From NCBI RefSeq assembly GCF_025567625.1, contig NZ_JAOQJC010000042.1, forward strand, positions 1 to 64,000: a stretch of 64,000 nt of DNA, given 5' to 3'. This document shows positions 36,865 through 45,915 of this stretch, piece after piece. This DNA is from Paenibacillus sp. J5C2022. GTDB lineage: Bacteria > Bacillota > Bacilli > Paenibacillales > Paenibacillaceae. Position 1 is the first letter of the stretch. Every line of letters begins with the position of its first letter. Below the pieces are notes generated by a model. It ran no database searches, was not told the DNA's origin, and worked only from the letters and a program-made list of their open reading frames with translations. Made by a program: the position numbers and the translations under genes.

Positions 36865-38562
36865 ATGGCCAGCAGAGGGAAATCAGGGAAAACGTTCATC
36901 ACAATGCTGCTGATCGCAGTCGTTGTGTTCGGTCTTGTGTATGTCGGCATCAGCTTGACGTCCGACTTGGGGAAATCCAAAACAGAAATTACAGTGGAAA
37001 ATGCGGATAACCAATTGAATAAGCTATATAAGAACATACAGGTGTCCAATGCGGCGACGATAAAAGGGCAGATCGATATCGATCCCGTATCCGTCGGCGA
37101 TTCATTGCCGGACATATCAAAATTTCCTGTCACGGTAGAGTCTTCGACGAACAGCTATGTGGAAATCTTCTCTTCCACGGAGAAGTCCGGAACAGGGACC
37201 GACGGCTGGCTGAATGAAGTGGCGCAAGTTTTCAACCAGGCCGGCATTGAGGTGAACGGCAACACCGCTTCTGTCAAAATACGCAGCATCGCCTCCGGTA
37301 CCGCTACAGATTACATAAGGTCGGGCAAGTATGTGCCGGACGCCTTCTCGCCTTCCAACGAATATTGGGGGGAGATGGTGAAAGCACAGGGGGTGAAGAC
37401 CGAGCTGGTGACGAAGCGGCTTGTCGGCAATGTGACAGGGGTAGTGACGAAGAAAGCGAAATACGATGAACTGGTTGATAAATACGGCTCTCTGAATGTA
37501 AAGACAATTACGGATGCAATTGCGGCCAATGAGCTTGCTATGGGCTATACGGACCCGTTCGCCAGCTCGACAGGCTTGAACTTCCTGGTGACGGCGCTGG
37601 CCACATTCGACAGCTCCAATCTGCTGGGAGAGCAAGCCGTGCAAGGCTTCGAGAAATTCCAGGCGAATGTGCCGTTCATCGCTTCCACGACGCTCCAGAT
37701 GAGAGATGCGGCGAAGACGGGCATGCTGGATGCCTTCGTCATGGAGTATCAGTCTTACGTGAACGCTGCGGATATGCAGGGGGGCTATGTATTCACGCCG
37801 TTCGGCGTACGTCACGACAGTCCGCTCTATGCGCTTGGCGACTTGCCGCAGGAGAAGCTGGACATTATTTCCGCCTTCGCCGCGTTCGCAGCCGAAGACG
37901 CCTACCAGCGGAAAGCGGAAGAGATGGGCTTCAACGGACACGAAGAGTATATGGCGGAGCTGGAGACGGTTGACGGCAATACACTGTCGGCTGCGCAGAA
38001 GCTCTGGAAGGAGAAGAAGAACGGGAACAAGCCGGTCGTCGCCGTATTCGTGGCCGATGTGTCTGGCAGTATGGACGGCGAGCCGCTCCATCGGCTGAAG
38101 CAGTCGCTGTTGACGGGACAGAAGTATCTGGGCCGCGACAACAGCATCGGATTCGTCTCTTATGCCAACGATGTGACGATCAATCTGCCGATCGGGAAGT
38201 ACGATACGAATCAGCAGTCCATGTTCGTCGGCGCGATTAACAGTCTGCAAGCTGGAGGGGGAACGGCTACATTCGACGGGATCGTCGTCGCCATGAAGAT
38301 GCTGCAGGAGGAGATGGCGGTTAACCCCGACGTCAAGCCGCTTATATTCGTCCTGAGCGACGGGGAGACGAACGAAGGACATTCCTTGAACGACATCCGG
38401 GATCTGATCGAAGCGTATCGCATTCCGGTCTATACGATCGGCTACAACGCCAATATACAAGCGCTGCAGAGTATTTCCAGCATTAATGAGGCGGCCAGCA
38501 TCAATGCCGACACGGAAGATGTCGTGTACAAGATCGGCAATCTTCTCAACGTGCAGATGTAA
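36865..38562 (+). CDS. Membrane-anchored substrate-binding plus vWA domain protein
   Basis: A 565-residue protein. One TM lies near the N-terminus (about 11-32). A solute-binding-like domain (about 70-330, with VTVESSTNSYVEIFSS and LAMGYTDPFASSTGL) is followed by a helical linker and a von Willebrand A domain (about 390-560). The metal-binding MIDAS motif is complete: DVSGSMDG, then GGGTATFDG, then LSDGETNEG. The ATG at 36865 has GGGAG six bases before it; the ATG at 36859 is too close. The layout predicts an outward-facing sensor that binds ligand and a partner protein. It lies between the two-TM gene and telA-like gene. Confidence 0.85.
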   Translation: MASRGKSGKTFITMLLIAVVVFGLVYVGISLTSDLGKSKTEITVENADNQLNKLYKNIQVSNAATIKGQIDIDPVSVGDSLPDISKFPVTVESSTNSYVEIFSSTEKSGTGTDGWLNEVAQVFNQAGIEVNGNTASVKIRSIASGTATDYIRSGKYVPDAFSPSNEYWGEMVKAQGVKTELVTKRLVGNVTGVVTKKAKYDELVDKYGSLNVKTITDAIAANELAMGYTDPFASSTGLNFLVTALATFDSSNLLGEQAVQGFEKFQANVPFIASTTLQMRDAAKTGMLDAFVMEYQSYVNAADMQGGYVFTPFGVRHDSPLYALGDLPQEKLDIISAFAAFAAEDAYQRKAEEMGFNGHEEYMAELETVDGNTLSAAQKLWKEKKNGNKPVVAVFVADVSGSMDGEPLHRLKQSLLTGQKYLGRDNSIGFVSYANDVTINLPIGKYDTNQQSMFVGAINSLQAGGGTATFDGIVVAMKMLQEEMAVNPDVKPLIFVLSDGETNEGHSLNDIRDLIEAYRIPVYTIGYNANIQALQSISSINEAASINADTEDVVYKIGNLLNVQM

Positions 38563-38593
38563 CGGTCTGTCACGATTATAAGGAGGGGTACAG

Positions 38594-39733
38594 ATGACGT
38601 TCACAATGGAAGTGGCAAGCCAGGAGAAGATCAGGTCGGCGATTGCCGAGCAGGTGCAGCCGGAGCCGGAGGAAGTGTCGCAGCTGAGAGAGCTGGCGCA
38701 GAGCAACGTGGCGGCGATATTGGACTTGGATATGGAATCGCTGGAGAAGCGGAAGTCTGTGCTGCAGTCGATCGACAGCTTCGGCATGGGCACGCTGCGT
38801 TCCTCCTCCGATAAAAACTCGCTTCTGCAAGTGTCCGTAGGCAACTTGTCGAAGGCGGGCGATGAAGGCGGGCAGGTCGCCAAGGATTTGACAGAGCTGA
38901 ATATTCAGCTGAAGGATCTGGACCCCAGCGTCATTGACTTCGCCAAGAGCGGCCTGCTGGGCAAGCTGTTCAACCCGATGCGCAGATACTTCGCCAAGTA
39001 TCAGAAGGCCGATTCCGTCATTACCGATATTATCGTCTCTCTGGAGAAGGGGAAGTCCGTCTTGAAGAACGACAATACGACGCTGGAATTCGAGCAGCAG
39101 GCGCTCAGGGAGCTGACGAAGAAGCTGGAGAAGGAGGTGCGGCTCGGCTCTATCATGGATACGGAGATCGAAGCGCAGGTCGAGGCGGCCAAGCTGCGTC
39201 AGGAATCGGAGGATCGAATCCGGTTCATTACGGAAGAGGTGCTGTTCCCGCTCAGACAGCGCGTCATGGACCTGCAGCAGATGCAGGTAGTCAACCAGCA
39301 GGGAATTATGGCGATCGAGGTGGTCATGCGCAATAACAAGGAGCTCATTAGAGGGGTGGACAGAGCAAGGAACGTCACAGTATCCGCGCTTCGCATTGCG
39401 GTCACCGTAGCCAGCGCGCTGTATAACCAGCGCATTGTATTGAAGAAGATCGAGATGCTGAACCAGACGACGGACAATCTGATCAGCAGCACCTCCAGAA
39501 TGCTGAAGGATCAGGGGGCGGCTATCCACAAGCAGTCGCTGGAGACCAGCATCTCTGTCGAGACGCTGAAGCAAGCGTTCACGGATGTCATGTCCGCGCT
39601 TGACTCGATCAGCACTTACAAGCAGGAGGCGCTTCCCCGCATGCGCGATACGATCCATCAGTTCCGGGAGCTGGCCGATGCCGGAGAAGAGCAGATCCAG
39701 CGGCTGGAGAAGGGGCAGCGGCTGGAGCTATAG
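38594..39733 (+). CDS. TelA/toxic anion resistance family protein
   Basis: A 379-residue cytoplasmic, almost wholly helical protein of the TelA (PF05816) family, named for tellurite resistance. Family features include LDPSVIDFAKSGLLGKLFNP, RYFAKYQKADSVI and TVSALRIAVTVASALYNQRIVLKKI. These proteins accompany vWA and Ter-type proteins in envelope stress systems, and their molecular role is unclear. AAGGAGGGG precedes the ATG. The gene ends only 17 bp from the end of the convergent AraC regulator, with no terminator in between. Confidence 0.9.
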   Translation: MTFTMEVASQEKIRSAIAEQVQPEPEEVSQLRELAQSNVAAILDLDMESLEKRKSVLQSIDSFGMGTLRSSSDKNSLLQVSVGNLSKAGDEGGQVAKDLTELNIQLKDLDPSVIDFAKSGLLGKLFNPMRRYFAKYQKADSVITDIIVSLEKGKSVLKNDNTTLEFEQQALRELTKKLEKEVRLGSIMDTEIEAQVEAAKLRQESEDRIRFITEEVLFPLRQRVMDLQQMQVVNQQGIMAIEVVMRNNKELIRGVDRARNVTVSALRIAVTVASALYNQRIVLKKIEMLNQTTDNLISSTSRMLKDQGAAIHKQSLETSISVETLKQAFTDVMSALDSISTYKQEALPRMRDTIHQFRELADAGEEQIQRLEKGQRLEL

Positions 39734-39750
39734 CTTGCGTCGCAACCCCC

Positions 39751-42018
39751 TCACAGCTGATGCTGTTTTCTGTATTCGCCCGGCGTGATTCCGATCGATT
39801 GCTTGAATCTTCGGATGAAGCTGTTTACGTTGAAATAGCCGACTTCAGTTGCGATATCCTTAAGCGGAAGCTTGCTGGTAACCAGCAATTGCTTGGCTTT
39901 ATCAAGCTTCAGCTGGATTTCATATTCCAGCAGGCTGGTGCCGGTCTGTTCTTTGAACAGCTGGCTCAGACTGGCTTGCGACATGTGGAAGTGATCCGCC
40001 ACTTGCTGGACCGAATAGTCGAAGTCCATATAATGCTCTTGAATATAACCGAGTATATTGTCCAGAAGGGTGCCGTTATGGCCCCTTTTTATTTTTTCGA
40101 GCGACTCGCTAATATCCCGGCTTAATTGCTTGACCGTCTCCACAAGCTCTTCGACCGATTCATATTCCGCAAGGAGGAATACATCGGGATAATCCAATGG
40201 GAGGTGGTATTGCTGTTTATTCAACTCCTTGATCGTCTGTATGACGGCGCTTATCATTTCGAATCCGATCAGCTTGACGATGAACAGGGACGGGCGTTCA
40301 TGCTTGAGAAAGTGAATGATCGATTGCAGCACCCGCTCGATCTCATCGATATCGCCTTGCCGAATATACAGCTTGAGCTTCTCGGCGGCAAGCTGCGGGT
40401 ACGCGTCGAGATTGACCGCGTCCGATGCGCACTCCCGCCAAAAGATGACGCGCCCCGTCCCTTTGACCAGCCTGTAGTCAACGGCGGACATGCCTTCTAT
40501 GTAAGATCGGGGAATGAGAGGAACGTCCCTGTAGGCAGTGCCTATGCCGACGGTGGTGTGAAGCTGGAAGCGTTCCAGCAATTGCTCCTGAATACCGGAG
40601 AAGATGTCGCTCAGGCGAGCCTCTTCTCTTTCTTCGCTTGCCAGCACCAATACGAGTTTATTTTGATCCGTGTGATCTCTGGCGTATCCTTCAAGCTCAT
40701 CAGGCAGCGCTTGTTCGATAGCAGTCAATACGGCGTCGATATCCGGCATTCCATTGTAACCCAGTTGAAAGACGACGGCGCGAAGCCATGGCTTTGTGAT
40801 CGTTAGATTGATTTCCTTCGCGCTATCTCGCAATTGCTCCAGCGTTCCGAACTTTCCCTTCAATACCTGGAACAGAAAGTACTCCTTCGCCGCTACTGCC
40901 CCATCCTCAATTCTGGCATGAAGCTCCGTATTCTGATTGTTCAAATAGGCAATCGCATGCTGAACGCTTTCCAGCTCATTGCTTCTCGGCGTGTGATCGC
41001 TCCATATCCCATCGGCATATTGCTTCAGGCGGCGAATAGGGCGGTAATTCATTCCCATCAAGTAATAGATGATCGCTCCGCCAATGACAAGAATGGAGCA
41101 CAATACAAAAATAAACAGCAGCTTTAATGACGTAATTCTCTGCATAACCTCACTTACGGGTACAAGGGTCATATAAGTCCAACGTGTATCTTCAGACTTC
41201 AGGTAAGAGAACAGATAGTCTCTCCCGTCCAGCGTCAAGGTTCTGTTCGTGCCGGATGCGGATTGCTGAAGCGCTTGGCGAAATTGATCGGAATGAAGGT
41301 ATGAAGCATTTGATAAAGCGCTTACAATGTTGCCCTGCTCATCAAATACAGCCGTATTTCCATTGTAATGCTGCATCGAAGTGGCAAGCACACTATGGAA
41401 GGCTTGTTCGGGAACGAGGAACAGAACGGTTCGGGTAGCCTTGAATCCGTTATACGACAACGGAGATAGAAAAGTCACGTATTTGACCGGCTCCGCATTG
41501 TCATTGCTGTACACCATATCCATAGTCCGGACTTCCGGTTTGGCAATCGTATTCACTGCCTCTGTGAAATCTTTAAGAGACCAATTCTCATAACGATAAA
41601 TGCTCGCAAGAAGCATGGGTAGCGAATTGGAGCCGGTAGATGTGTAGATGTAGTCGTCGCTGCGATGATACAGCAAAATATCGGCTATAAAATCATGGGT
41701 GATTTTATATTCTTTCAATTCCTCCACAACAACGGTGGAATGCAATGGATCATCGAGAAACAAGAACGGCTTTAAATGCTGGTTGATAGATAGTTGATTC
41801 GTAATGATCCGAATTTGCCGCACCTTATCATCTATATCATCCTGCGTTCGTTCCAGCTGCGTTAGGTTGGCTGCCAGAATATCCTGCTTGATAATGTTGA
41901 TAAAGTAGAAATAGATGAGTCCTCCCAAAATCAGAAACGGGACAAGCAAGATGGCAATATAGGAAACAAGATGTTTGACAAATAAACTGTCGGTCCTCAC
42001 GGTTCTCTGTTTTTGCAA
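39751..42018 (-). CDS. Transmembrane AraC-type regulator of the PL8/GH88 locus
   Basis: A 755-residue one-component regulator. TM1 is at about 15-40, an extracellular Cache-like sensor at about 42-290, TM2 at about 298-322, a long cytoplasmic linker follows, and the AraC DNA-binding domain is at about 655-755 (VQQVADHFHMSQASLSQLFKEQTG and IATEVGYFNVNSFIRRFK). Proteins of this layout (as YesS) sense an extracellular oligosaccharide and switch on neighbouring transport genes. The start is TTG with AGGGGG eight bases before it. It is divergent from the permease operon at 42269, its likely target. Confidence 0.9.
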   Translation of the reverse strand: MQKQRTVRTDSLFVKHLVSYIAILLVPFLILGGLIYFYFINIIKQDILAANLTQLERTQDDIDDKVRQIRIITNQLSINQHLKPFLFLDDPLHSTVVVEELKEYKITHDFIADILLYHRSDDYIYTSTGSNSLPMLLASIYRYENWSLKDFTEAVNTIAKPEVRTMDMVYSNDNAEPVKYVTFLSPLSYNGFKATRTVLFLVPEQAFHSVLATSMQHYNGNTAVFDEQGNIVSALSNASYLHSDQFRQALQQSASGTNRTLTLDGRDYLFSYLKSEDTRWTYMTLVPVSEVMQRITSLKLLFIFVLCSILVIGGAIIYYLMGMNYRPIRRLKQYADGIWSDHTPRSNELESVQHAIAYLNNQNTELHARIEDGAVAAKEYFLFQVLKGKFGTLEQLRDSAKEINLTITKPWLRAVVFQLGYNGMPDIDAVLTAIEQALPDELEGYARDHTDQNKLVLVLASEEREEARLSDIFSGIQEQLLERFQLHTTVGIGTAYRDVPLIPRSYIEGMSAVDYRLVKGTGRVIFWRECASDAVNLDAYPQLAAEKLKLYIRQGDIDEIERVLQSIIHFLKHERPSLFIVKLIGFEMISAVIQTIKELNKQQYHLPLDYPDVFLLAEYESVEELVETVKQLSRDISESLEKIKRGHNGTLLDNILGYIQEHYMDFDYSVQQVADHFHMSQASLSQLFKEQTGTSLLEYEIQLKLDKAKQLLVTSKLPLKDIATEVGYFNVNSFIRRFKQSIGITPGEYRKQHQL

Positions 42019-42207
42019 TGCGTGATCCCCCTCTTGATGCTGCTATCTCTCGTGTTATTATAGCATTCTTAGTGAAGCTGCAGCGCCAAATGATAAAAGT
42101 GCATATTGCGATGAAATGCATATCGATTGACTGAAAAGCCCGGGAAACGGCGTCGTTGCAGCGAAAGTGAGGGTGTGTACTCCGGGGGGGAAGTGCATAT
42201 ATACATC

Positions 42208-42222
42208 ATGTAAGCGCTTCTA
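42208..42222. promoter_or_regulatory. Catabolite-responsive element-like site
   Basis: ATGTAAGCGCTTCTA fits the Bacillus cre consensus (WTGNAANCGNWNNCW) at all fixed positions but one. It lies about 47 bp before the first permease gene. CcpA repression of the locus in the presence of a preferred sugar is the expected effect. Confidence 0.55.
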
Positions 42223-42268
42223 GTATTGTTAATGGCATGACAGCAGAGCATAAAAGGAGGCAGTGCAT

Positions 42269-43228
42269 GTGGCACATACAGACATGACTATGATACGGAG
42301 AAAAGCCGGCCCCGTTATCGTAAAGGCATCACCCTGGAGAAAGATGATTCGCGATTATCAGCTCTATCTATTGGCTCTTCCAGCCGTTGCCTATTTATTT
42401 ATTTTTCACTATATTCCGATGTACGGCGTCACGATCGCCTTGAAGCATTACAATCCGCTGCAAGGCATACTGGGCAGTCCATGGGCCGGTTTTCAGCACT
42501 TTGAGCGGTTTTTCAACCTATACCAGTTTTGGCCGCTAATTAAAAATACGATCGGTCTCAGCTTATATCAACTGATCGCAGGTTTTCCCGTTCCTATTGT
42601 ACTGGCGCTCCTGCTGAACCAGACCCGAAACAAACGATTCAAATCGATTGTCCAGACCGTCACCTACGCGCCTCACTTTATTTCTATCGTTGTACTCGTT
42701 GGGATGGTTACGTTATTCCTCTCGCCGCGATCCGGCTTCATCAATCATTTGATTATGGCATTCGGGGGAGAAGCGATTCTGTTCATGGGCGAACCCGCTT
42801 ACTTTAAAACGATCTATGTTCTGTCGGGTATATGGCAGAATATGGGGTGGTCCAGCATTATCTACCTGGCTGCACTGGCTTCCATCAGTCCGGAATTGTA
42901 TGAAGCGGCCAAGGTGGACGGCGCCAGCAAGTGGAAGCAGATCCTTCATATCGATATTCCCGGCATTATGCCGACGGCGATCATTTTGCTCATTCTGAAT
43001 GTGGGACAATTGTTGAATGTAGGATTTCATAAAGTCTACTTGATGCAAAATCCGCTGACGGAAGCTTCTCAGGAGATTATCTCCACTTATATTTACAAAG
43101 TGGGATTGATTCATGCGCAATACAGCTTCTCGACGGCTGTCGGGTTATTTAATGCCTTGATCAATATTGTGCTCTTGTTCGGCGTCAATTACTTCGCTCG
43201 CCGCGTATCGAACTCAAGCTTATGGTAG
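42269..43228 (+). CDS. ABC permease, LplB/YteP type
   Basis: A 319-residue permease with six membrane segments. The sequence YLFIFHYIPMYGVTIALKHYNP is typical of the LplB group, which moves oligosaccharides including uronic ones. The EAA loop is in LYEAAKVDGASKWKQILHIDIPGI. The GTG at 42269 lies eight bases after AAAGGAGG; the GTG at 42263 is only two bases away. First gene of the locus 42269-50032; the second permease starts 19 bp after it. Confidence 0.92.
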   Translation: MAHTDMTMIRRKAGPVIVKASPWRKMIRDYQLYLLALPAVAYLFIFHYIPMYGVTIALKHYNPLQGILGSPWAGFQHFERFFNLYQFWPLIKNTIGLSLYQLIAGFPVPIVLALLLNQTRNKRFKSIVQTVTYAPHFISIVVLVGMVTLFLSPRSGFINHLIMAFGGEAILFMGEPAYFKTIYVLSGIWQNMGWSSIIYLAALASISPELYEAAKVDGASKWKQILHIDIPGIMPTAIILLILNVGQLLNVGFHKVYLMQNPLTEASQEIISTYIYKVGLIHAQYSFSTAVGLFNALINIVLLFGVNYFARRVSNSSLW

Positions 43229-43247
43229 GAGAAAGGCTGGTCACGCA

Positions 43248-44135
43248 ATGAATAAGAAATATATATCGGAAGATCGATATTTCGACTGGATGAACTACGC
43301 CCTGTTGTCGGTTATTGTGGTCATCATACTGTATCCGCTTTATTTTATCATCATCGCTTCCGTATCGGACCCCACTTATGTGAATAGCGGAGCGTTAAGC
43401 TTTTGGCCGAAAGGATTTATGATGAGCGGCTACGAGAGAGTATTCGCTTATACGCAGGTGTGGATCGGTTATCGGAATACGGTATTCTACACGATTGTCG
43501 GCACGATTCTCAATGTTTTCCTGACGATGGGCATCGCTTATACATTAAGCCGCAAGCGGTTCTACGGCAAGCGATTGCTGACGTTTTACTTGCTGGTTCC
43601 CATGTTTTTCAGCGGCGGTTTAATCCCGACCTTCCTGCTCGTGAAGAGCCTTGGGCTCTACAATTCATGGCTGGCAGTGATTCTGGTCAACGCCGTCAGT
43701 ATATTTAATGTCATCATCGCCCGTACCTTCATTCAAGGCTCGATACCCGAAGAGCTCTATGAAGCGGCGCAAATCGATGGCTGCAACCACTTTACTTACT
43801 TTTTCCGCATTATTTTGCCGCTGTCGGGCTCTATTCTTGCGGTGCTGTTCCTTTATTACGGGGTAGAGCATTGGAATGATTTCTTCACCTCATTGGTGTA
43901 TTTGAATGATTCTAATTTATTCTCGCTGCAGCTTGTCCTGCGGGGCATATTGATTCAAAGCACGGTGCAAGCGGATCTGGTGACGGGCACAGAGGATCTG
44001 GTCCGTCAGCAAAATGAAATCGAGCAGATGAAATACGCGCTAATTATTATTACAACGATTCCTCTTCTGGTCGTTTATCCGTTCGTGCAGAGGTACTTTG
44101 TGAAAGGCGTAATGATTGGCTCGGTTAAAGCCTAG
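43248..44135 (+). CDS. ABC permease, YtcP type
   Basis: A 295-residue permease with six membrane segments, partner of the preceding one. The N-terminal part has YPLYFIIIASVSDPTYVNSG, a mark of the YtcP/YesQ group, and the EAA loop is LYEAAQIDGCNHFTYFFRIILPLSG. The C-terminus is PFVQRYFVKGVMIGSVKA. The ATG at 43248 follows GGAGAAAGG. No ATPase follows, as is usual for this group, which shares a general ATPase (MsmX type). Confidence 0.92.
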   Translation: MNKKYISEDRYFDWMNYALLSVIVVIILYPLYFIIIASVSDPTYVNSGALSFWPKGFMMSGYERVFAYTQVWIGYRNTVFYTIVGTILNVFLTMGIAYTLSRKRFYGKRLLTFYLLVPMFFSGGLIPTFLLVKSLGLYNSWLAVILVNAVSIFNVIIARTFIQGSIPEELYEAAQIDGCNHFTYFFRIILPLSGSILAVLFLYYGVEHWNDFFTSLVYLNDSNLFSLQLVLRGILIQSTVQADLVTGTEDLVRQQNEIEQMKYALIIITTIPLLVVYPFVQRYFVKGVMIGSVKA

Positions 44136-44211
44136 CGGCTTCTCGAAACGGCGTCTTATTATATAAAGACAAGGTTTCTTAAGCGAATAGCATAATACAG
44201 GAGGATCACAC

Positions 44212-45867
44212 ATGAACAAAACAGGAATGGGAGTCGCATCGATTGCCCTGCTTGTGTTGCTGGCAGGCTGTTCGGGCGGTCAAAACGGTGTGCAAAACGG
44301 GGGGCAAAACGGAGCGAATGCCGGTCAGAAGGCGAATGAAAGCGCAAATCCGTCGGCAAGTACATTGCCTGAAGCGGGAACGCTACCGCTGTCCAATGAG
44401 CCGGTGACGCTCAAAATCGGGACGGTTGTCGTGGACGGGGCTCCGGCCAGCAAGGATGTTGTGCTGTGGCAAGAGATTGAGGAGCAGACGAATGTGCATA
44501 TCGACTTCCAGGATGTCAACAAGAGCCAATGGCCTGAGAAGAAGGGACTGGCATTCGCAAGCAACGAGCTGCCGGAGGCCTATGTCGGGAATGGCATCCT
44601 GACGGATGTGGAGCTTTTGAATTACGGCGCGAGCGGGCCAATTGTTCCGCTGGAGGATCTGATTGAAGAGCACGCGCCTAATCTGAAGAAGGCGTTCCAG
44701 GAATATCCGGAGCTGAAGCAGCAAATTACGGCGCCCGACGGTCATATTTACGCGATTCCTTCCTTCAATGACGACTGGCAGCTACCGAAGGTGGATGCGC
44801 CGCTATTCGTCAATAAGAGCTGGTTGGAAGCGGTGGGAATGGAACCGCCGACAACGACCGAGCAATTCGAGGAAATGCTGAAAGCGTTCAAGGACAACGA
44901 TCTCAACGGCAACGGGAAAGCGGACGAGATTCCTTACGCCGTGAGCAAGGACTTCGGCTACTTCGTCGATATTCTGGGCACTTTCGGCGTCATGGATACC
45001 GATTTCAAGACGCATATCGGACTGGAGGACGGCAAGGCCGTCTACACCTATGCGAAGCCGGAGCTGAAGGAGGCGGCCGCCTATCTGCATAAGCTGTACT
45101 CCGAAGGCCTGATCGATAAAGAAGTGTTTACCCAGGACAGCAGAAGCTTCGGCGCCAAGGTGAAGACGGTTCCCCGTATCGTCGGCGTATTCCAGGGCTG
45201 GCGCAGCACAGCATGGGTCAATCAGCCGGAAGAGATGGGCGATTACATCGCGATCGGACCGCTGGCAGGGCCGAGCGGCGACCGGCAGTGGCGCAAGATC
45301 AAGAGCGGCTTGTCGAACCGCGGTTCATTCGTCATTACGAATGCAGCACAAAACAAAGAGCTTCTCATCCGATGGGCAGATCATCTCCTTAGCGACGATA
45401 TTCAAATGCAGATGGCCAATTCAGGGCGATTTGGCGACTATCTAGAGAAGACGAGCGACAACAAAGTGAAGCTGCTGCGTCATCTGGACTTCACGAATCC
45501 AGTGGAAAGCACGAATACGCCGGGCAATCAATCGCGAATCGTGTTCATGACAGAAAGCAATTCGAAGCGCCTGAGCGATGCGACTGCGGTTGCGGCGGAG
45601 AAGGCGGAATACGACAAGCTGTACCTGGATTACTTCCCGGAGGAGGTGTATCCGCAAGTGTTCCTAAGCGCTGAAGAATCTCAGGAGATCGCTACAGTGG
45701 GCAAGGACATCATCTCGTATTCGGACAGCATGCTGGCCCAATGGATTGTCAACGGCGGCGTCGAGAAGGATTGGGATGCGTACTTGAAGAAGCTGAACGA
45801 TATGGGAATGAGCCGCTATATCGAGATTTACCAGCAAGCGCTCGATCGGCAGAATGCCGCCGATTAA
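44212..45867 (+). CDS. ABC transporter binding lipoprotein for oligosaccharides (LipO type)
   Basis: A 551-residue solute-binding protein. The lipobox LLAGC lies near residue 20 and is followed by an Asn/Gly/Gln-rich spacer with the repeated word QNG. The mature part contains FNDNDL-like calcium loop residues in DNDLNGNGKADEIP, a feature of large binding proteins of this group (family of Bacillus LipO and alginate-binding proteins). AGGAGG precedes the ATG. It delivers substrate to the two permeases before it. The next genes are degradative enzymes, so uptake of unsaturated uronate sugars is a reasonable inference. Confidence 0.92.
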   Translation: MNKTGMGVASIALLVLLAGCSGGQNGVQNGGQNGANAGQKANESANPSASTLPEAGTLPLSNEPVTLKIGTVVVDGAPASKDVVLWQEIEEQTNVHIDFQDVNKSQWPEKKGLAFASNELPEAYVGNGILTDVELLNYGASGPIVPLEDLIEEHAPNLKKAFQEYPELKQQITAPDGHIYAIPSFNDDWQLPKVDAPLFVNKSWLEAVGMEPPTTTEQFEEMLKAFKDNDLNGNGKADEIPYAVSKDFGYFVDILGTFGVMDTDFKTHIGLEDGKAVYTYAKPELKEAAAYLHKLYSEGLIDKEVFTQDSRSFGAKVKTVPRIVGVFQGWRSTAWVNQPEEMGDYIAIGPLAGPSGDRQWRKIKSGLSNRGSFVITNAAQNKELLIRWADHLLSDDIQMQMANSGRFGDYLEKTSDNKVKLLRHLDFTNPVESTNTPGNQSRIVFMTESNSKRLSDATAVAAEKAEYDKLYLDYFPEEVYPQVFLSAEESQEIATVGKDIISYSDSMLAQWIVNGGVEKDWDAYLKKLNDMGMSRYIEIYQQALDRQNAAD

Positions 45868-45915
45868 TTGGAGCGACTAAATTAACGGTTACCCTAAAAA
45901 TGCGAGGTGCTTAAC

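Noticed and set aside
37117..38883. Minus-strand open frame of 588 codons
   Set aside because: It is antisense to the vWA protein gene and the start of the TelA gene, both with clear motifs and ribosome sites.
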